Made by a program: the position numbers and the translations under genes. The notes beneath the pieces are model-generated. The model saw nothing but the letters and a program-made list of their open reading frames with translations. It was not told the DNA's origin and did not search any database. Shown in pieces: positions 9,226-17,130 of a stretch of DNA of 64,000 nucleotides (within the stretch, counting starts at the first letter, position 1; each line of letters begins with the position of its first letter). Origin of the DNA: JANQMY01 sp965227095 (GTDB lineage: Bacteria; Pseudomonadota; Alphaproteobacteria; JANQMY01); the NCBI GenBank assembly GCA_965227095.1, contig CBDDFL010000002.1, positions 1,302,001 to 1,366,000 on the forward strand, in the 5' to 3' direction.

Positions 9226-10269
9226 ATGAAGTTAGGGGTAAGTCTTGGCTATTCAGGGGGGGAACTGAAACTCCCCGTGGAGAAAGTGCAGCTCGCAGAA
9301 CGCTTGGGGTATGACAGTGTGTGGACGGCGGAAGCATATGGGTCGGATGCCCTGTCACCGCTTGCCTATCTCGCCGCCAAGACAGAACGGATCAAGCTGG
9401 GTACCGGGATCATTCAACTGGCCGGGCGGACGCCTGCGAATGCCGCTATGACCGTCGCAACGATTGATGCGCTTGCCGGGGGCAATCGCGTCATTTGCGG
9501 CATCGGTGTGTCAGGTCCGCAGATTGTGGAAGGGTGGTATGGCCAGGCTTGGGGGCGTCCGTATTATCGCATCAAAGATTACGTGACCATCATGAAGAAG
9601 ATCTTCCGACGCGAAGAACCGGTGGTGCATGACGGAGAAGAAATTTCGTTGCCCTATACCGGCGACGGCGCCTTGGGGGTCGGCAAGCCGCTCAAATCCA
9701 TTTTGCACATGAACCCGGACATCCCGATTTGGCTCGGAACCGGCATGGAAGCGACGGTCAAGCTCACTGCCGAAATCGCTGATGGCTGGCTGCCCTTAGG
9801 GTTGGTGCCGGAAACCTGCAAGACGTATGAACCGTGGATCGACGCCGGTCTCAAGAAAGCAGGGAAGGAGCGCAGCGAATTCGACATGCAAGGGGGTGCT
9901 GCCGTCATCGTGACGGATGATGTGAAATCGGCGCTCGATCAATTGAAACCCAACATCGCTCTTTATGTGGGCGGTATGGGGCACAAGAACAAAAACTTCC
10001 ACAAAGAAATGATGATCCGTCGCGGGTTTGGGGACGCGGCCGAGCGTATTCAGGAACTGTACTTGGCCAAACATAAACAAGAAGCAGCCGACGCGGTGCC
10101 CGATGAATTCGTGGATCAGGGCGCGCTGGTGGGGGACAAAGCGCGGATCAAAAAACGGTTCAGAGATTGGGAAGACAGCGGTATCACCGGGCTGACCGTG
10201 AACGGCGATGAAGAGGCGCTGCGCATGATGGCGGAAGTCGCCCGCCTAAACGCAAAACCCCCAAAATAA
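9226..10269 (+). CDS. LLM-class F420-dependent oxidoreductase-like protein
   Basis: A 347-residue TIM-barrel protein of the luciferase-like monooxygenase superfamily, F420-dependent branch by overall pattern (MKLGVSLGYSGG start, YDSVWTAEAYGSDA, ERIKLGTGI, ANAAMTVATIDALAGG). The C-terminal third has GALVGDKARIKKRFRDW and SGITGLTVNG. ATG 9226 follows a perfect AAGGAGG at five bases; the frame is open from 9166 but without a start signal. F420 use is inferred from family resemblance, and FMN-dependent relatives exist. The stop codon directly abuts an inverted repeat at 10270. Confidence 0.82.
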   Translation: MKLGVSLGYSGGELKLPVEKVQLAERLGYDSVWTAEAYGSDALSPLAYLAAKTERIKLGTGIIQLAGRTPANAAMTVATIDALAGGNRVICGIGVSGPQIVEGWYGQAWGRPYYRIKDYVTIMKKIFRREEPVVHDGEEISLPYTGDGALGVGKPLKSILHMNPDIPIWLGTGMEATVKLTAEIADGWLPLGLVPETCKTYEPWIDAGLKKAGKERSEFDMQGGAAVIVTDDVKSALDQLKPNIALYVGGMGHKNKNFHKEMMIRRGFGDAAERIQELYLAKHKQEAADAVPDEFVDQGALVGDKARIKKRFRDWEDSGITGLTVNGDEEALRMMAEVARLNAKPPK

Positions 10270-10344
10270 CGGTGACAGTGCACTTAATTAAACATGCGTC
10301 TTTTTGATATCCTGGTTGCCATTCAATTAAGTGCACTGTCACCG
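10270..10344. repeat. 20-bp perfect inverted repeat element
   Basis: The arm CGGTGACAGTGCACTTAATT (10270-10289) is repeated perfectly inverted at 10325-10344, around a 35-bp spacer. The left arm starts at the base after the upstream stop codon, and the right arm ends 25 bp before the end of the convergent gene. From memory, very similar GGTGACAGTGCACTTAATT ends occur next to IS200-like or REP-associated transposases, so this may be a transposase-less remnant. It could also act as a transcript-end hairpin for both genes. Confidence 0.8.
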
Positions 10345-10369
10345 AAATTGCCAGCAATCCGGCAACGGA

Positions 10370-11638
10370 TCACCAGCGCCGTTGTCTGGAGGGGCCGGAT
10401 TGAGTGCCGGATTGGTCCAAGGCAATCAGCCAGGCATCGCCATCTGATTTCCCCTTGGCGGTGGTGCGCCCGGCCAGCACAAGGCCGCCATCCTGAACTT
10501 CAATGATACTGGTGATCGCGGAATTATAGGGCCGCGTCAGGTCCGTCTGCCAGCGAAGCGTGCCGTCGGGCGACAAGCGCAGAACCGACAATTCGGTCGG
10601 CACCTTCTTTTCCGGGTAGGATTGCAGAACCAAGCCGAAATCGCCATTGCTCAGTTGCAGTTGCGCGGCGGGCAGGGTGGCCGCCGATTGCGCCGGCAGG
10701 GACCAGAGGTCTTGCGGTGTGCCGTCCTCCGTCAATCGGGTGAGGCTGATGGGCGCGGTGGTGCCTTTGTCGCTCAGTTTCGACCGCCACAAGAAAGAGA
10801 CCTGGGTACTGACAGTGGTGCTGTGGCTTCCGAAGGACAGGCCGATGGCATCTCCGCTGTACAGCCGGCGGATAGCGCCGGTCTGCCGGTTGATCTCCCA
10901 AATGCCGGGCCGGGTGGGCTGGCCGAAATAGGAAAACCGTCCCGACGCGTAGAGGGGGGCGCCGGGCGCTGCGTGCGAGAGGTGGAACAGTTTGACTTTT
11001 TCTTCCGACAACGGAGTAAATTCGTTCAAGATTTTGCCGTCACGGCTAAGGTCCAGAAAAATGGGACGCTCTTCATGGGGCTTGAGAGGGGTCGGGGCCA
11101 CCGCTTTCCCGTCTTGCGCGCGTTCCACCGGCTGCAAAACCGCGGTGAGACCGTTGCCGCGGTCGATCAAATTGGTGACCGTGATGGATTGGTCCGCTTG
11201 AAATGTTCTGATCCAAGAGCGTTTGCCGGTCGCCTCAATGCGCAGCAACAAGCCGTCGCTTTTTGTATCGTCCTCGCGGTTGGCGATAGAGCCGCCCACC
11301 ACAAGGCTGCCATCCTCTAGGGCAATGCCGGTCAGGAGATTTGATCCTCCGCCGGGGGACAGTGTTATCTTTTGGGACAATCGCCCACAGGCATCCATCA
11401 TCCAAACGAAGCCGCGCCTTTTTTCATCCGCTAGGTCTTGGGCGCCGATCAGCGCAAACTGTCCGTCTTTTTTTGCAACGATCGATTGGATTGTTTCCGA
11501 TTTTTCGCTTCCCAAAACCACTTCGCCGAACGGTGCGCCGCAGGCATGGGCAATTCCTGCACAAGCAAGGTGACCCGTTGTCAAAACCAGGGCCGTGGCG
11601 CCCGCAATCGCAAGCTTTATGTTGTGGCGGAAAATCAA
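10370..11638 (-). CDS. exported beta-propeller-like protein, unknown
   Basis: A secreted protein of about 422 residues with repeated segments such as GSLVVGGSI, GDFGLVLQS and GGLVLAGRT, each beside an Asp/Gly turn; these look like blades of a beta-propeller (quinoprotein or kelch type). TTG 11638 is proposed as the start because AGGA lies about eight bases upstream and the product opens with a signal peptide (MIFRHNIKLAIAGATALVL). The alternative is GTG 11716, which adds 26 residues of unlikely sequence before the signal. No enzyme motif is recognised. It is convergent with the F420-type gene. Confidence 0.65.
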   Translation of the reverse strand: MIFRHNIKLAIAGATALVLTTGHLACAGIAHACGAPFGEVVLGSEKSETIQSIVAKKDGQFALIGAQDLADEKRRGFVWMMDACGRLSQKITLSPGGGSNLLTGIALEDGSLVVGGSIANREDDTKSDGLLLRIEATGKRSWIRTFQADQSITVTNLIDRGNGLTAVLQPVERAQDGKAVAPTPLKPHEERPIFLDLSRDGKILNEFTPLSEEKVKLFHLSHAAPGAPLYASGRFSYFGQPTRPGIWEINRQTGAIRRLYSGDAIGLSFGSHSTTVSTQVSFLWRSKLSDKGTTAPISLTRLTEDGTPQDLWSLPAQSAATLPAAQLQLSNGDFGLVLQSYPEKKVPTELSVLRLSPDGTLRWQTDLTRPYNSAITSIIEVQDGGLVLAGRTTAKGKSDGDAWLIALDQSGTQSGPSRQRRW

Positions 11639-11740
11639 TGACGGTATCCTGGTTGTGAAACAAAGAAGGGCCGTCTGCTCGCTATTGGGTGGGGCGGACG
11701 GGCCCGTGATCTCCACTATGGACCGAATGGACGCACGAAT

Positions 11741-11775
11741 AAAAGCCCGCTTGTTAACTCAAGCGAGGGGCTTTT
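11741..11775. terminator. terminator-like hairpin upstream of divergent genes
   Basis: AAAAGCCC-GCTTG (11741-11753) pairs with CAAGC-(GAG)-GGGCTTTT (11760-11775), with a three-base bulge. On the minus strand it is followed by TTTTATT. It lies 5' of the minus-strand propeller gene rather than after a gene, so it could be a leader attenuator, the end of a short RNA, or a decayed terminator. Confidence 0.45.
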
Positions 11776-11823
11776 GCGTGCCGTCAGGTGGGGGTGTCCG
11801 GCCGAATGTTGGATCAACCCCAT

Positions 11824-11953
11824 GCGCCCATCGTTTTTTGGCTTGTCCTCCCCACTCCCCCGGCCCAACCACCCGAGCATGGTACCCTTGGGGTGGTTGG
11901 GCCGGGGGAGTGGGGAGGCGGGGACGCAAACAAAGCGCCCATCGTTTTATGGC
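11824..11953. repeat. 28-bp perfect palindrome with flanking direct repeats
   Basis: Positions 11847-11874 are the exact reverse complement of 11891-11918, with a 16-base loop containing GGTACC. The palindrome is flanked by direct repeats GCGCCCATCGTTTTTTGGC (11824-11842) and the same with one change (11935-11953). The left flank, from about 11812, is also found inverted at 49424 and 49615. The 330-bp gap between divergent genes contains only this element, the hairpin at 11741 and the start region of the SDR gene. Confidence 0.85.
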
Positions 11954-12046
11954 ATTTTCGTGTGGGCAAACCCGTTCTCAAACTCACTTTAGAAAACAGA
12001 TCGAGGGCGGCGTTGGCTGCACCCTCGGCGTGACAGGGAGGTAAGT

Positions 12047-12820
12047 GTGGCAGTATTGGATCTCTTCAAATTGGACGGCAAAACCGCCGTCGTGACTGGC
12101 GCCGGTAAGGGTATCGGACGCGGGATTTCGTTGGCCCTGGCGGAAGCGGGGGCCAATGTGGTGGTCGCCTCACGCAGCAAGGCCGATTTGGACAGTCTTG
12201 CGGCGGACATTGAGGCAATTGGGCGTAAAGCCGTGGTGTGCCCCACCGACGTGACCGATCAAGCTCAATTGGACGCGTTGGCGGCGGCGGCGAAAGATGC
12301 GTTCGGCTCCATTGATGTGTGGGTCAACAATGCCGGCGGCATTCCTGACGCCACGCCGCGTTTTCTCACGCGCACGGAACCCGACCATTGGGACCAGCAG
12401 ATGGATCTTAATCTTAAAGCCGTTTGGTCGGGCTGCGTAACCGCGGCCAAGGCCATTGGCAAGAACGAGGGGACCATCATCAACATTTCATCGCGCGCGT
12501 CTTTCGGCCCGCAATTCATGAATGGTCCCTATGGGGCGTCTAAGGCCGCGGTAAACAGTTTGACTGCAACCTTCGCCCTTGAATTGGCCCCGCATATTCG
12601 CATCAACGCGGTAGCGCCGGGACCGATCCCTACACAGAACTTTGTTGAGTGCATGGGCACCGACACCAAAGAAAAGGAGGAAAAACTTAAAGAGCAAATC
12701 GGCATTCCGCTGAAGCGGTACGGAACAGAGGAAGACATTGGCGCGGCCGTTGTCTATTTGGCGTCGCCCGCATCGTCTTGGATCACCGGTCAGGTCATCT
12801 ATGTGACCGGCGGGCTTTAA
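12047..12820 (+). CDS. SDR family oxidoreductase
   Basis: A 257-residue classical short-chain dehydrogenase. The NAD(P)-binding TGAGKGIGRG is at 17-26, NNAG at 94-97, and the catalytic set is S149, Y162 and K166. The C-terminal block SSWITGQVIYVTGG is typical of FabG-like members. It starts at GTG 12047, five bases after GGGAGG. The stop codon overlaps the stop of the convergent TPR gene. Its substrate is unknown; the closest general type is a 3-oxoacyl-ACP or hydroxysteroid dehydrogenase-like enzyme. Confidence 0.88.
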   Translation: MAVLDLFKLDGKTAVVTGAGKGIGRGISLALAEAGANVVVASRSKADLDSLAADIEAIGRKAVVCPTDVTDQAQLDALAAAAKDAFGSIDVWVNNAGGIPDATPRFLTRTEPDHWDQQMDLNLKAVWSGCVTAAKAIGKNEGTIINISSRASFGPQFMNGPYGASKAAVNSLTATFALELAPHIRINAVAPGPIPTQNFVECMGTDTKEKEEKLKEQIGIPLKRYGTEEDIGAAVVYLASPASSWITGQVIYVTGGL

Positions 12821-13386
12821 GACGCGCCATTCGCCGCCTTGTAGTCGGCAATCTTGGCTTCTAATTCTCTGTACTCGGAACATCCGAAGGTGCAAATGTC
12901 GTCGAGCTTCGCCAATTGGGCTTCGGCTTTTTCAAGCTCGCCCATTTTGAGGTAAAGCTCTCCCAGATATTCGTTTGCGCCCTTATGTTTCGGTTTAACG
13001 GCCAAGGCTTGCTCGTAATAGGCCAGCGCCATCTCGTTTTTGTCCAATTGGCGGTGGGCATAGCCCAGATAGTTCAGCACATCCGGGTCGTTTGGTTCCG
13101 CCGCATTGACGTCCAGAAGTTTGGCGATGGCCTCTTCATATTGCTCCTGATTGATGAGCTTGACGGCGTCCTTGTAGGCCTTGGTGCTTGTTGCGCCTTT
13201 TGGCTTTTCCTCTGAAGAAGAGCCGGACAGACCATCGCCGCTGAAGGATCCGGCGGCAAGCCCGCCCGACGCGTAAGCGATCACCGCCAGGGCCAGCGTG
13301 GTGGTCAGGAAGGCGATGCGCAGACGGGTCCAGCGTTGGGCTTTTTCCTGGGAAAGCGCGCGGCTCTGGGAGCGGTTCTTGGTCAT
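12817..13386 (-). CDS. membrane-anchored TPR protein
   Basis: A 189-residue protein with an N-terminal basic segment, one transmembrane helix (about 22-47), a Ser/Gly-rich linker and TPR repeats from about 67 to 165 (AYKDAVKLINQEQYEEAI, PDVLNYLGYAHRQ, NEMALAYYEQALAVKP, GANEYLGELYLKMGE). It probably holds a protein partner on the periplasmic side. ATG 13386 with AAGAGG upstream is chosen; the frame is open to 13581 but that part overlaps the divergent regulator. It shares overlapping stop codons with the SDR gene. Confidence 0.8.
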   Translation of the reverse strand: MTKNRSQSRALSQEKAQRWTRLRIAFLTTTLALAVIAYASGGLAAGSFSGDGLSGSSSEEKPKGATSTKAYKDAVKLINQEQYEEAIAKLLDVNAAEPNDPDVLNYLGYAHRQLDKNEMALAYYEQALAVKPKHKGANEYLGELYLKMGELEKAEAQLAKLDDICTFGCSEYRELEAKIADYKAANGAS

Positions 13387-13488
13387 GGGGCCTCTTGCGG
13401 ATGGTCGTTTTAGAGACAGAGATCCTAGTTGCTTCTCGGCCGGTGACAAGACCGCCGGCACGACAAATGCTTTCAAATTTTGGAAAGT

Positions 13489-13501
13489 TGACAAATTGTC
13501 A
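13489..13501. promoter_or_regulatory. candidate TetR-family operator
   Basis: TGACAAATTGTCA is a 13-base palindrome centred 49 bases before the TetR start and 109 bases before the divergent TPR gene. It is flanked on both sides by TTTTGGAAA (13478-13486 and 13503-13511). Its size and position are those of an autoregulatory operator in a shared promoter region. Confidence 0.5.
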
Positions 13502-13543
13502 GTTTTGGAAAAGGATCGCGCCATATCAACTGCGCAGGACTCT

Positions 13544-14161
13544 ATGGAAAAGACGCTAGAAAGAAAACCCGCGGGACGCAAGGCCGAAAGCCGTCGGCGC
13601 CTTCTTGATGCCGCAAGGCGCTTGTTTGTGGAGCATGGCTATCACGATACGCGGCCTCAGGACATCTCAAAAGAAGCCGGTGTCGGACATGGCACCTTCT
13701 ATCTGCATTTTGAGGATAAGCAGGCGTGTTTTTCCGCTTTCGTGGAAGAGGCGCGCGAGGAACTGAACGAAGAGGTCGCGCGCTATACCGACGGCGCTGC
13801 CACGTTGGATGAGCTTATCCGTGGCACGTTGAACGGTTGTTTTACTTATTCGGAAGCCCATCCGGGGGTGTTGCGGGCGGTAATGGCCGATATGTCTGTG
13901 ATCGCCGGCCGCCCCGAAACCGAATCGGAAGAAACCATCATGGATCAATGGGGCGATGGCTGGACGGAAAGCCTGTTGGAAGCAGCGAATGATGGCCTGG
14001 TAGACCGGCAACTGCATCTCAACACGGCGGGGCACGCAATTCCGGGGGCGATCTATCAAGCGTTCCGAAATGCCGCGCGCCGCAACATCCCGCGAGAGAC
14101 GGTGATCGACAGCTTGACGACGTTCATCGTCCGCGCGCTGCAGCCCACCCCGTCAGAGTAA
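13544..14161 (+). CDS. TetR/AcrR family regulator
   Basis: A 205-residue repressor-type regulator. The N-terminal DNA-binding domain reads RRRLLDAARRLFVEHGYHDT, then a helix-turn-helix at about 40-59 (DISKEAGVGHGTFYLHFEDK). The C-terminal ligand-binding half is helical and variable. ATG 13544 is used because it begins just before the DNA-binding domain and has AGGA upstream; the frame is open from 13298. The next gene, an SDR, follows after 17 bp, so the two are very likely co-transcribed and the SDR substrate or product may be the ligand. Confidence 0.88.
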   Translation: MEKTLERKPAGRKAESRRRLLDAARRLFVEHGYHDTRPQDISKEAGVGHGTFYLHFEDKQACFSAFVEEAREELNEEVARYTDGAATLDELIRGTLNGCFTYSEAHPGVLRAVMADMSVIAGRPETESEETIMDQWGDGWTESLLEAANDGLVDRQLHLNTAGHAIPGAIYQAFRNAARRNIPRETVIDSLTTFIVRALQPTPSE

Positions 14162-14178
14162 AGAAAGATCGTGACGTT

Positions 14179-15033
14179 ATGAAAGACCTAGCCGGAAAAA
14201 CGGCCTTCGTGACGGGTGGTGCCAGTGGTATCGGATTTGCCATGGCCGAGGCCTTCTTGCGCGAAGGTATGAACGTGATGTTGGCGGATATTGAAGAAGA
14301 GGCGCTGGCGGCGGCCGCTGAAAAGCTTGGGGGCGGCAATGCCCCGGTGCGAAGCCTTGTGTGTGATGTTGCCGTGAGAGAAGCGGTCAACGAGGCCGCG
14401 CAAGAAACAATTTCACAGTTCGGCAATGTGCACATTGTTTGCAACAATGCGGGGATCGGCGGCGGTGGTGCTTTTGGGACCATTGATCCGGGCGACTGGG
14501 ACTGGACGCTAGCCGTGAACATTTCCGGGGTGGTGTATGGTATTGAAACCTTCCTGCCGCATATGCAGGAACATGGGGAAGGCGGACATTTTGTAAACAC
14601 GGCATCCATGGCGGGGATGTTGAGTATCCCCGGAATGGGCCCCTACAACGCCTCCAAGTTTGCCGTTGTGTCCATGTCAGAAACGCTGGACGCGGAATTG
14701 GCAGAGACCAATGTCGGCGTTTCGGTGTTGTGTCCCGGTTTCGTCCGTACACACATTTACGAAAGCGGCAAACATCGCCAAGCGCAATTTGGCGGCGCCA
14801 AAGCCGACGCAACCGGTGGTAATCAAGAAAGGGCTGCTGAAGTGGCGGACATGGTGAGGTCCGGTTTGGACCCGGCTTTGGTGGCCAACCGGGTGATTGA
14901 ATGCATTCGCGACGAAGAGCTCTATATTTTTACCCACCCGGATTTTTTGCCATTGGTGCGCGATCGATTTGCGAGGATAGAGCGCGCTTTTGAAAGCGCC
15001 GAGGCAAGTCCTGCGTTAAAGGGGCAAGCGTAA
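14179..15033 (+). CDS. SDR family oxidoreductase in operon with TetR
   Basis: A 284-residue classical SDR: TGGASGIG at 12-19, NNAG at 89-92, catalytic S143, Y156 and K160 (PYNASK). The C-terminal extension (VANRVIECIRDEELYIFTHP and RFARIERAF) is typical of a subgroup often annotated as SDR NAD(P)-dependent oxidoreductase near TetR regulators. It lies 17 bp after the regulator gene and is convergent with the cyclase gene. The substrate is not known. Confidence 0.88.
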   Translation: MKDLAGKTAFVTGGASGIGFAMAEAFLREGMNVMLADIEEEALAAAAEKLGGGNAPVRSLVCDVAVREAVNEAAQETISQFGNVHIVCNNAGIGGGGAFGTIDPGDWDWTLAVNISGVVYGIETFLPHMQEHGEGGHFVNTASMAGMLSIPGMGPYNASKFAVVSMSETLDAELAETNVGVSVLCPGFVRTHIYESGKHRQAQFGGAKADATGGNQERAAEVADMVRSGLDPALVANRVIECIRDEELYIFTHPDFLPLVRDRFARIERAFESAEASPALKGQA

Positions 15034-15042
15034 GGCGTAGCG

Positions 15043-16998
15043 CTATTTGCCTTTGAGGATGATGGTCGCGCCCCGATCGCCGGACTTTAGGCGGTCTAAG
15101 TGAAAAGCGACCAGGTGGTCGTTGGGGGCTGACCTATGAAGCGCCTCGAATGCGGCACGGCTTTCCGGAGATTCGTTTTCAAGTAATTCGTATGCGGATA
15201 GATAATCCTCAGCACCAGGTATGTTTTCTGCCGGTGCGAAGGCGAGGATCGGTTCCGATTTGCCCGCGAGTACGAGCTTCCCGACAGGCCGCAAAAGATG
15301 TGACGTGTCGGGAAGATCTCCGTCGGAGCCGATAAGAATGCGCGTGCCGGTAAACTTGTTGGCGCTTTCCAAACGCGCTGCTGTATTGACTGTGTTTCCC
15401 AGCGCCGTGTAGTCGAAGCGGTCTTTGCCGCCGAAATTTCCGACAACCGCCGGGCCGCAGAACACGCCGATGCGCGTTTCGCCCACATCATATCCTTGTG
15501 CGGACCATTTCTTTGAAAAACTTTCACTGAAGGCGTCAATTTCGATAGCGCAGTTAACCGCGCGGTCGAAGTCATCCGCTTGGGATTCGGGCGCGCCGAA
15601 AAAACTCATCGTGCCATCGCCCACAAACTTGTCGATCGTTCCGCCATTGCGCAGGATCGTGCCGGCGACGCCGTCCAGATAATCGTTGATCACCTCGGCC
15701 AGCATTTTGGCGTCCAGCCCTTCGCTGAAAGAGGTGAAACCGGCAAGGTCGGTGAAGATGACGGTGAGGGTTCGCCGTTCCCCGCCCAACTGCAGGCGCG
15801 ATGGGTCTTGGTCCAACCGAGCAACAATCCCCGGCGGCACATAGCGCGCGAATGCACCTCTGATGAAGGCGCGTTTTTCGCGTTCACGACGACCGTCGAA
15901 AACACTTGTTGTCGCGACCGCCGTCACAAAAGCGAGTGCGGGCATGAACATGGGAGCCAGAGGGCCGCTCAAGCGGTACATCACAAAACAAAGGACCCAG
16001 AACAGCAGGATGATCGCAGTGCCGATTGCGACTTTTAGCAGGAGCGGAGACCGTATCAGTGCGAGGATAATTCCCATGACCCCTGCCAAAAGCCCAATCG
16101 TGAAGTTGGCTGCAAAGCCTGTCGTCCATAGGGTGCGCCCCTCAAGGAGTTGCGCAAGCGCATGGGCGTGAATCTCTATGCCAGACATGCGGGGCGTGCC
16201 GGGCAGTACGTTAAAGGGCGTGCGGTGGCGGTCGATGTCGACAAGGTCCACACCAATCAACGCTATTTTGTTGGAAAACCATTCGGCAGGAAGGGCGTTG
16301 ACCCAATGCGCCGGGTAAAGCTTGAAGGGCGGGTCGCCTTCTTTGGTGCGCCCTCGCCAAGCAATGGGCGCGATCGCTTTGTCGAATGATACTCCGATGG
16401 TGTCCGCGATGGCGGCTGGAAACTGATATGGGTGCGGACTTTCTGGATCCCACACCGGTTTTTGGCGTCGCGCTGTTCTGTCAAACCGGTCGCTAAAGAT
16501 GACACCATGGCCAGACGGTCCATCACCGATAAAATCATTCAGTATGTCCAGCCGTTTTCCGTCAACGCCAAACGTCTTATCGGCCCAAATAGGGATGACC
16601 GGTGCGTTTGCATGATGAATGGCATTCCGCAGCCGTTCATCTTTCGCATCTTCGGTTTTGCGATCATAGAGGCTGTCAATCCCGATCGCTCTTACGCCAG
16701 CCCCATCAAGTGTTTCAATGAGGTCCGCCATGAAATCGCGATCCACCGGCAAGCGATAGGGAAGCGTGTCCAGTGTGTCGTCTGTGAGCCCAATAATGAC
16801 GATATCGTTATTTTGCGGTTCCGGAGGAGTTGCAATCGCAATACGCAGATCACGAGCCCACATTTCAATGGCGTGAGTAAACACTGGTGTGGCCGGCAAG
16901 ACAGACGCCATCAGGCCGGCAAAAAGGATGATGCCCGTGAGCCAAAAAACGTCGTCGCGGGACTTAATCCTTAGGTATTGAGCTAAGAATGAACTCAT
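15043..16998 (-). CDS. CHASE2-domain class III nucleotide cyclase
   Basis: A 651-residue membrane sensor. After an N-terminal helix (about 18-35) comes an extracytoplasmic CHASE2 domain (about 45-285, with NDIVIIGLTDDT and IALIGVDLVDID), then three helices (about 298-365) and a cytoplasmic class III cyclase domain (about 405-580). Metal-binding D417 (FTDLAGF) and D461 (KFVGDG) are present, as are the base-recognition pair K457 and D529 and the transition-state residues N538 and R542 (NTVNTAARLE). K and D favour ATP, so the expected product is cAMP. It is divergent from a secreted FecR-like protein across 132 bp. Confidence 0.92.
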   Translation of the reverse strand: MSSFLAQYLRIKSRDDVFWLTGIILFAGLMASVLPATPVFTHAIEMWARDLRIAIATPPEPQNNDIVIIGLTDDTLDTLPYRLPVDRDFMADLIETLDGAGVRAIGIDSLYDRKTEDAKDERLRNAIHHANAPVIPIWADKTFGVDGKRLDILNDFIGDGPSGHGVIFSDRFDRTARRQKPVWDPESPHPYQFPAAIADTIGVSFDKAIAPIAWRGRTKEGDPPFKLYPAHWVNALPAEWFSNKIALIGVDLVDIDRHRTPFNVLPGTPRMSGIEIHAHALAQLLEGRTLWTTGFAANFTIGLLAGVMGIILALIRSPLLLKVAIGTAIILLFWVLCFVMYRLSGPLAPMFMPALAFVTAVATTSVFDGRREREKRAFIRGAFARYVPPGIVARLDQDPSRLQLGGERRTLTVIFTDLAGFTSFSEGLDAKMLAEVINDYLDGVAGTILRNGGTIDKFVGDGTMSFFGAPESQADDFDRAVNCAIEIDAFSESFSKKWSAQGYDVGETRIGVFCGPAVVGNFGGKDRFDYTALGNTVNTAARLESANKFTGTRILIGSDGDLPDTSHLLRPVGKLVLAGKSEPILAFAPAENIPGAEDYLSAYELLENESPESRAAFEALHRSAPNDHLVAFHLDRLKSGDRGATIILKGK

Positions 16999-17130
16999 CT
17001 GGTCAGCATGACCGCGTTTGTGTGTCCTGCCAAGCGGCGTACATATCCTCGAGGCAAGCGTTGAGGACAGGGCGTAATCAGCCTATGGTGACAGCTTGAG
17101 AGGCGAAAGTCCTGTGGGGCGGGGGCATGT

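Noticed and set aside
13298..13543. N-terminal extension of the TetR gene
   Set aside because: It overlaps the divergent TPR gene, lacks a ribosome site, and the DNA-binding domain starts right after ATG 13544.
15043..16998. The class III cyclase as the missing Pycsar cyclase for the gene at 50024
   Set aside because: It is 33 kb away, has a CHASE2 sensor and membrane helices, and its base-recognition residues fit cAMP; Pycsar cyclases are soluble and adjacent to the effector.
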